From: Cohnella mopanensis
Lineage (GTDB): Bacteria; Bacillota; Bacilli; Paenibacillales; Paenibacillaceae
Reading direction: 5' to 3'
Assembly (NCBI RefSeq): GCF_022352055.1
Contig: NZ_JAKRWM010000009.1
Span: forward strand, 186,001-250,000
DNA length: 64,000 nt
Below the pieces are notes generated by a model. That model made no database searches. It worked only from the letters and a program-made list of their open reading frames with translations, and was not told the origin of the DNA. The translations under genes and the position numbers were made by a program. Within the stretch, counting starts at the first letter, position 1, and each line of letters opens with the position of its first letter. Of the stretch, positions 59,301-64,000 are shown piece after piece.

Positions 59301-59660
59301 TTAGGAGTTGTTCACAGAAGTTCCAAGCTTTTCTGTCAAAAAAGAGTACGTAATGTGCCAATGGGAAGTATCCCAAACCGGCTGGCCGTCTTTCACGAAT
59401 ATGGCTTGCGGAGAAGCATGCTTGATCCCTAGTTGCTCCGCGATCGCGTTGCTAACGGGACGATCCTCAATGACGTGAACGATCGCATATTCGACTGGGC
59501 CGGTTTGCCCGTCTTCGATAAAATGCATTAATTCCTCATGGGCGCCTGCGCTAACCGAACAACTGGTACTATGCTTAAATACAAGCAACGGCTTGCTGGA
59601 ACTCATCTCCAAAGCTTGATTCCATTGCTCTATCGACGTCAATTGCTGAATGTTTGCCAT
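59301..59660 (-). CDS. ytxJ: Bacilliredoxin-like protein YtxJ (BrxC family)
   Basis: Thioredoxin-fold protein expected to remove bacillithiol from mixed disulfides. The 119-aa protein has the single-thiol-type motif FKHSTSCSVSAGA and a conserved core AIVHVIEDRPVSNAIAEQLGI...HASPQAIFVKDG. The frame is open upstream, but the ATG at 59660 follows AAGGAGGG. Adjacency to ccpA is as in Bacillus. The YtxJ family is annotated as BrxC in some databases. Confidence 0.9.
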   Translation of the reverse strand: MANIQQLTSIEQWNQALEMSSSKPLLVFKHSTSCSVSAGAHEELMHFIEDGQTGPVEYAIVHVIEDRPVSNAIAEQLGIKHASPQAIFVKDGQPVWDTSHWHITYSFLTEKLGTSVNNS

Positions 59661-59753
59661 GATATACCCTCCTTGAAATTCAAAGATCAATACGAATATC
59701 GTAGCAGAAAAAGGAGTCTCTCGCAAAAGAACGGGAAATCCCGTCCTCGGCAT

Positions 59754-60224
59754 CTAAGATATGTATTGAGCGCTTAACTGAGACAGACGAATCTGAATTT
59801 CCTGTTTCCATAACTCGTCTTCCAGAGAAGAAGCGATTAGCCATAGATCCAGCAATTGATTGATCCGTTCTTCTGCAGCTTTCGCGATAACCGTTGCTTG
59901 CAGCGTATCCGACAGATGCAGCGCATCGGATAACACGCCCGCCCACTCGTGTAGTTGATCGAAAGGGATGTTATGGGGAGCCGGACGAGACCCTAGCTGG
60001 CCCACAAGCCGTCCGACGTCGTCTTTAACGCCGGGAAACACATCGTTCCTTCCGCACATCCTGCAATTGTATACGGGTACATTGTTGATATTTACTTTTT
60101 TGGCGAAGACGACCGTGCGGAGCTTAAGGTTCATTTCTCCTCCGCATGAACAGTTTTTGAGCAACGGGATTCTCTCCTTATCGAACAAAGAGCTTACCCT
60201 GTATTCATTCGTCCCGGAGCCCAT
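59754..60224 (-). CDS. Protein with MqsA/YgiT-like zinc finger, unknown function
   Basis: A 156-aa protein. Its N-terminal half has four cysteines in a zinc-finger pattern, NCSCGGEMNL and YNCRMCGRNDVF, resembling YgiT/MqsA-type fingers in spacing and in the strand VNINNVPVYNC. The C-terminal half is helical (LHEWAGVLSDALHLSDTLQATVIAKAAEERINQLLDLWLIA) and lacks the HTH of MqsA. No toxin gene is adjacent. The ATG at 60224 follows AGGA; the frame upstream overlaps the VanZ gene and is rejected. It follows vanZ by 11 bases, so the two are co-transcribed. Confidence 0.75.
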   Translation of the reverse strand: MGSGTNEYRVSSLFDKERIPLLKNCSCGGEMNLKLRTVVFAKKVNINNVPVYNCRMCGRNDVFPGVKDDVGRLVGQLGSRPAPHNIPFDQLHEWAGVLSDALHLSDTLQATVIAKAAEERINQLLDLWLIASSLEDELWKQEIQIRLSQLSAQYIS

Positions 60225-60235
60225 GAAATCCTGCA

Positions 60236-60649
60236 CTACCCGATGGTGTAATTTCTGGAACTGCGCTTTCCGCGAACGAAGCTGACGATCAGGACAAGCA
60301 AGGCCGCGGCTGCCGCGCCCATGCCATCGTGAAGCAGATCGAGCGGATCCGGAGTTCTCATCGGCACGAAAGATTGATGCCATTCGTCCGTCACTCCATA
60401 GAGAACGCATATTAAGACGTTAAGGATAAATCCCCACCCTGTTGTCGCCCTTTTGCCCAAAGCGAACGCAACGGTCAATCCGAGAATGAAGTAAGCCACA
60501 TAATGCATCGGATTGAAGTCCGTTAAACCCGGTAACCACTTTTGGACCCAAGGCAGTACGCTATCCAATTGATCCCCGCTCCGAGACGAGGAAAAGAATA
60601 TGGCTACCATGCAGATTACTACCGGGACGTATTTCCATTTACGCAACAA
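60236..60649 (-). CDS. VanZ-like family membrane protein
   Basis: A 137-aa protein with four predicted membrane segments and the VanZ signature: FFSSSRSGDQL after TM1, MHYVAYFILG, and the conserved DEWHQSFVPMRTPDPLDLLHDGMG. The frame opens at an ATG at 60751, but that overlaps the divergent gene's Shine-Dalgarno and has none of its own. A TTG at 60649 (or 60646) behind GAGGGAG is preferred; this start is uncertain. Function is unknown; vanZ itself gives low teicoplanin resistance. Confidence 0.82.
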   Translation of the reverse strand: MLRKWKYVPVVICMVAIFFSSSRSGDQLDSVLPWVQKWLPGLTDFNPMHYVAYFILGLTVAFALGKRATTGWGFILNVLICVLYGVTDEWHQSFVPMRTPDPLDLLHDGMGAAAAALLVLIVSFVRGKRSSRNYTIG

Positions 60650-60701
60650 TGAGATCCCAACTCCCTCTTCGGAATATGAACGTGAATGAACAACATAGTT
60701 T

Positions 60702-60710
60702 TGGTACAAT
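60702..60710 (+). promoter_or_regulatory. Extended -10 promoter of the DJ-1-like gene
   Basis: TGGTACAAT with TACAAT at 60705-60710, 45 bases before the start codon; -35 poor. Confidence 0.45.
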
Positions 60711-60754
60711 AGATCTCTGAGCCCTATAAAGACTTGATTGGAGGACTTCATACG

Positions 60755-61276
60755 ATGACCGTTGTAAAAAGAGTAGTCAGTTTGCTTGACGATGAATTCG
60801 AAGATTTAGAGCTTTGGTATCCCGTCTATCGCTTACGGGAAGAAGGCGCTGAGGTCGTCTATGCAGCCCCGGAAAAGGGTCGCAAATATATCGGTAAATA
60901 TGGCGTCCCGGCGATTGCGGATATTTCCTATGACGAACTTGATGCCGATCGCTTCGACGGCCTTCTCGTACCCGGCGGCTGGGCCCCGGACAAAATCCGC
61001 AGAGATCCTCGAGTTCTCGACTTCGTACGCCGGATGAACGATAGCAACAAGCCGATCGGACAAATCTGTCATGCCGGCTGGGTGCTCATCTCCGCGAAAA
61101 TACTAGAAGGCAGAACCGTAACCTCCACTCCGGGAATCCGAGACGATATGGAGAACGCCGGTTCCGTCTGGTTGGATGAAGCGGTCGTGATCGACCGGAA
61201 CATCGTATCCGCCCGCAGACCGCCGGATCTGCCACCCTATGCGAAAGCGTTCAGCGACCTGCTGTTCGGCCGTTAA
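60755..61276 (+). CDS. DJ-1/PfpI family protein
   Basis: A 173-aa glutamine-amidotransferase-fold protein. The nucleophile elbow is GQICHAGWVL (Cys-His), the active-site Glu lies in DDEFEDLELW, and VPGGWAPDKIRRD is the family's oxyanion loop. Members act as glyoxalase III, deglycase or stress proteins; the substrate here is unknown. GGAGG lies ten bases before the ATG at 60755; an earlier in-frame ATG is rejected because it overlaps the Shine-Dalgarno. Confidence 0.92.
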   Translation: MTVVKRVVSLLDDEFEDLELWYPVYRLREEGAEVVYAAPEKGRKYIGKYGVPAIADISYDELDADRFDGLLVPGGWAPDKIRRDPRVLDFVRRMNDSNKPIGQICHAGWVLISAKILEGRTVTSTPGIRDDMENAGSVWLDEAVVIDRNIVSARRPPDLPPYAKAFSDLLFGR

Positions 61277-61279
61277 TCC

Positions 61280-61336
61280 TAATGCCTCCTTCCCGACCGG
61301 GTTTCCCGGCGAACTCGGTAAGGAGGCATTTGACGT
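61280..61336 (+). terminator. Terminator after the DJ-1-like gene
   Basis: AATGCCTCCTT (61280-61290) / AAGGAGGCATT (61319-61329), 11 bp, with inner CCGA/TCGG and GGG/CCC, then TGACGTTT. T-tract weak. Confidence 0.65.
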
Positions 61337-61371
61337 TTAGGCGCGCATCCGACTAGGGATAGGGCATGGAG

Positions 61372-63126
61372 TTACATATGCGGTTGTACGCTGCCAGGGG
61401 CAAGTGCAAGCTCTGCGCGGAATTGGCTCGTTATCTCCCTCACTTCGCTGGCGCTCTTACAGCGAAAGACATCTTCTAACAGCCTGCGGCTATCCGATGC
61501 TTTCGTCCGCAACATACTTTCCTTGATAGGCAAGATGGCTTGGGCAGACAAACTAAGCTCTTCGATTCCGAGCCCTAACCAGATAGGCAACGCGTTCACG
61601 TCTCCAGCGATTTCACCGCAGATGCTAACGGGGATTCCTTGCGCTTTGGCCGCTTTAGTTACCGTGCGAATCATCCGCAATATTGCGGGATGGTAAGGCT
61701 CATACAAATGATTGATTTGCTCGTTCATCCGGTCTACCGCCAAAGTGAACTGAATCAAATCGTTCGTACCGATACTGAAGAAGGCTACTTCTTCAGCTAG
61801 TAAATCCGCAATGGCCACCGCCGCCGGCACCTCGATCATGATTCCCGCTTTAATAAGGGTATTATGAGGAACGCCCTCGGCCAGTAGTTCCCGTTTCGCT
61901 TCCTCGAGCACTTCGTTCGCTTCCCGCACTTCGTCAACGGAAGTAATCAAAGGATACATAATCTGAACGTCTCCAAATTGCGAGGCGCGAAGAATGGCGC
62001 GAAGCTGGGTTTTGAACAGATCCTTGCGTTCCAAACTGAATCTAATCGCCCGGAAGCCCAAGAACGGGTTCTCTTCTTCCGGTAGCTCATAATAATCCAA
62101 TTGCTTATCCCCGCCGATATCGAGCGTACGAATAATTAGCATCTCTCCGTTAAGCTTCTGAACGACTGCCCGGTACACATCAAACTGCTCATCCTCGGAA
62201 GGGAAATGGCTTCTATCCATGTACAGGAATTCGGTGCGGAACAATCCTACTCCCTCAGCGCCGTTGCTAAGCGCTGCGTCCAGTTCCTTTAACGAGCTAA
62301 TATTCGCCGCCAGCGTAAGCGGCACACCGTCAGGCGTAACGGAAGGCACCTTAGCGAGCGTCAACAGCTGATCTTTCTCGGCGATCTGACGCTTGCGCAA
62401 GTCCGTATAACGGGCAACCATCTCCGACGTCGGCTCGATTTGGAGCAATCCCGTTCCTCCATCGATGATCAGGAGATCCCCGGTGCTGATCGTTTGCTCC
62501 AGCTTACCTTCCACGCTCATGACCATCGGAATGCCGAAAGCTCTCGCCATAATGGCAGCGTGAGAAGTAGGACTTCCGATCATCGTGACGATCCCGAGCA
62601 CGAGCTCCGGCTTGAGATGCACGAGTTGCGAAGGAGATAGCTCCCTTACGACGAGAACGAAAGGTTGAGTGTCCTCGGGCAGAGAAATATCGGGCGCGCC
62701 CAACAAATGCTTAAGTAGCCGATTTCCGACGTCCTTAATGTCCAGCGCTCGCTCCTTCATATATTCGTCGTCCAACAGGTCGAACATCGTAACGAAGTGA
62801 TCGATCGCTTCTTTAACGGCGACTTCGGCAACTTTGTATTGCCTTTGAATGATGCCTTGAATTTCGTTCATGAATACCGGATCTTCCAGAATCGCGAGAT
62901 GCGCATCGAAGATGCTCGCTTCCTCCGAGCCGACGACTTCGTCGAGCTCCGTCTTCATCTGGTTGATCTCTGTTTTGGAGCGGCGAATCCCCTCGTATAG
63001 CCGATCGAACTCTTTGGCCAAATCCGCTAGTTCGATCTTCTGATCCGGAAGCTCCCACTCCCAATGTGGAAGAACGAACGATTTCCCTATAGCGATTCCT
63101 TGCGAGGCGCCAATAGCCTGTATCAT
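61372..63126 (-). CDS. ptsI: Phosphoenolpyruvate-protein phosphotransferase (PTS Enzyme I)
   Basis: First step of PTS sugar uptake: transfers phosphate from PEP to HPr. The 584-aa protein has the phosphohistidine H189 in IGSPTSHAAIMARAFG (GSPTSHAAI instead of the commoner GGRTSHSAI), the PEP-binding GVGLFRTEFLYMDR and the active-site Cys in VSICGEIAGD. Its ATG overlaps the stop of the PTS permease by four bases. No ptsH lies between or after them, so HPr must be encoded elsewhere. Confidence 0.96.
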   Translation of the reverse strand: MIQAIGASQGIAIGKSFVLPHWEWELPDQKIELADLAKEFDRLYEGIRRSKTEINQMKTELDEVVGSEEASIFDAHLAILEDPVFMNEIQGIIQRQYKVAEVAVKEAIDHFVTMFDLLDDEYMKERALDIKDVGNRLLKHLLGAPDISLPEDTQPFVLVVRELSPSQLVHLKPELVLGIVTMIGSPTSHAAIMARAFGIPMVMSVEGKLEQTISTGDLLIIDGGTGLLQIEPTSEMVARYTDLRKRQIAEKDQLLTLAKVPSVTPDGVPLTLAANISSLKELDAALSNGAEGVGLFRTEFLYMDRSHFPSEDEQFDVYRAVVQKLNGEMLIIRTLDIGGDKQLDYYELPEEENPFLGFRAIRFSLERKDLFKTQLRAILRASQFGDVQIMYPLITSVDEVREANEVLEEAKRELLAEGVPHNTLIKAGIMIEVPAAVAIADLLAEEVAFFSIGTNDLIQFTLAVDRMNEQINHLYEPYHPAILRMIRTVTKAAKAQGIPVSICGEIAGDVNALPIWLGLGIEELSLSAQAILPIKESMLRTKASDSRRLLEDVFRCKSASEVREITSQFRAELALAPGSVQPHM

Positions 63127-64000
63127 TTCTCCACCCCCTTCTCTCTCTCTTTCACGACAACCGACATAACCGCCGCTTGTCCCTTCTTAACTACCTTATA
63201 AGGAGCAAACCGCCATGATTTCACGATATCGCTATTCGTGATAACCATCGGTGTTGCTAATGATTTGGCATGCTGCTTCAAAGTTGGAAGGTGGAATTTC
63301 AGAAGCGGCTGCCCTGGCGATACTTCGTCCCCCATTTTCACCAGAATCGTAAATCCTTTGCCATCCAACTGCGAGGTGTTGATTCCCACGTGCAGAAGCA
63401 CTTCCAAACCATCTTTCGTAAGCAATCCGACTGCATGCAGAGAGGGGTGGATATGAATAATTTTCCCTTGGATCGGTGCGACCAATTCCCCTTTGTCCGG
63501 GATGAAGGCGACTCCTCTTCCGACCAGACGCTGCGCGAATATCGGGTCGTCGACTTCCTCTAGAGGAATCATCCGCCCTTGCACGGGAGAATGAAATTGA
63601 ATTTGCTGAACGTCCGTCTGCATATGCTTATGAATTTCTTCCCGGATTAACTCCGAGAAAGTCCCGAACACGACCTGGACATGCCCGCCTCCCAATCTAA
63701 TGACGCCTGCCGCTCCTAAGTGGCGCAACGATTGCACGTCAACCTTACGGTCATCTTCAAGCGTCAACCGTAGGCGGGTAATACAGGCCTCCAGCCGCAC
63801 CATATTCTCCTTGCCACCTAATGCCTGCAAGATAAGGGGAGCACGGTAAGGGATGTCGCCTGCCCAGTCGTCGAGCCGAGTTGCATCTTCTCGCCCTGGC
63901 GTCGCCAACTGGAATCGTCTGATACTCCAACGGAACATCACGTAATAAATAAGCCCTACAACGATTCCGATAGGAAGCAGTAGCCAGCCACGATGAGCAA
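63123..64000 (-). CDS. PTS glucose/N-acetylglucosamine-type EIICBA, partial (5' end off the right edge)
   Basis: Sugar permease of the PTS. Only the C-terminal part is in the window; the frame stays open to base 64000. It shows the last helix of EIIC (WLLLPIGIVVGLIYYV), then EIIB with the phosphocysteine in LEACITRLRL, then EIIA (crr-like) with the active-site histidines in HPSLHAVGL and VLLHVGINT. The domain order is C-B-A. It overlaps ptsI by ATGA. Glucose or GlcNAc/glucosamine specificity cannot be decided without the EIIC part. Confidence 0.93.
   Translation of the reverse strand, partial: AHRGWLLLPIGIVVGLIYYVMFRWSIRRFQLATPGREDATRLDDWAGDIPYRAPLILQALGGKENMVRLEACITRLRLTLEDDRKVDVQSLRHLGAAGVIRLGGGHVQVVFGTFSELIREEIHKHMQTDVQQIQFHSPVQGRMIPLEEVDDPIFAQRLVGRGVAFIPDKGELVAPIQGKIIHIHPSLHAVGLLTKDGLEVLLHVGINTSQLDGKGFTILVKMGDEVSPGQPLLKFHLPTLKQHAKSLATPMVITNSDIVKSWRFAPYKVVKKGQAAVMSVVVKEREKGVEK

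Noticed and set aside
60650-60751. VanZ start at 60751
   Set aside because: It overlaps the divergent gene's ribosome-binding site and lacks its own; the downstream TTG is better, although not certain.
1-64000. CRISPR array, prophage, insertion sequence, rRNA or tRNA genes
   Set aside because: No regularly spaced repeat array, transposase, integrase, phage gene or RNA-gene signature was seen; the only dispersed repeats are the two hairpin doublets.

Overview
The window looks like a chromosomal segment of a low-to-mid GC, Gram-positive Bacillota, most likely Paenibacillaceae (Paenibacillus or Cohnella type). This rests on gene content and order: blocks match the Bacillus subtilis order (rqcH/yloA-yloB, remA-gmk-rpoZ-coaBC-priA-def-fmt-rsmB, ylbF-ylbG, ftsW with ylaN, acsA-acuA-acuC with ccpA-ytxJ). 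They are mixed with Paenibacillaceae-style cargo: a YesMN-type two-component system beside a sugar ABC transporter, an XPB-type helicase, and a multi-GAF GGDEF protein. The assignment is an inference; no rRNA or tRNA gene is present to test it. No phage, IS element or CRISPR array was seen.

Layout. 1-7.9 kb (minus strand): a housekeeping operon remA-gmk-rpoZ-coaBC-priA-def-fmt-rsmB, with rsmB cut by the left edge. 7.9-15.2 kb: a fused homocysteine methyltransferase/methylenetetrahydrofolate reductase, an ArsR-MFS pair with matching palindromic operators, dapF, purT, and a TetR regulator with a small protein of unknown function sharing one operator. 15.2-20 kb: divergent Ca-type P-ATPase (yloB) and rqcH. 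20-25.4 kb: PHP phosphoesterase, LysR regulator, an unknown protein, and a three-gene ABC importer of the TrpXYZ type. 25.6-30.1 kb: ylbG, ylbF and a two-gene XPB helicase module. 30.2-42.2 kb: CBS protein, M20 amidohydrolase, YugN, FtsW, Asp23, Ca/H antiporter, YlaN, an HPr-like protein without the phospho-histidine, M29 aminopeptidase, a lipoprotein, a GAF-GGDEF cyclase, ribosomal protein S4, and two iron-linked genes (DUF1450 with a Fur box, ferritin). 42.3-49.1 kb: sugar ABC transporter divergent from its probable YesM/YesN-type two-component system. 49.3-64 kb: metallo-hydrolase, class A PBP with Fn3 repeats, the acetate-activation block acsA / acuA-acuC, mtnN, ccpA, ytxJ, a zinc-finger protein, VanZ-like and DJ-1-like proteins, ptsI and the 3' end of a glucose-type PTS EIICBA gene (cut by the right edge).

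How the genes connect. Carbon control is a recurring theme: ptsI and the PTS permease, ccpA, a candidate cre site in the acsA leader, AcuA/AcuC control of AcsA, and an HPr-fold protein that keeps the regulatory serine but has lost the catalytic histidine. Iron handling appears in the Fur-boxed DUF1450 gene, the ferritin, YlaN and the cysteine-tailed YlbF.

The least explained signals are: (1) a 51-nt-period doublet of hairpin repeats found at two unrelated loci 19 kb apart; (2) the XPB helicase and its overlapping partner, which seem to share a homologous domain; (3) the TetR-controlled unknown gene; (4) the truncated HPr-like protein. I found no obviously new defence or mobile system. Most of the window is ordinary core genome, and promoters, operators and terminators below were read by eye.
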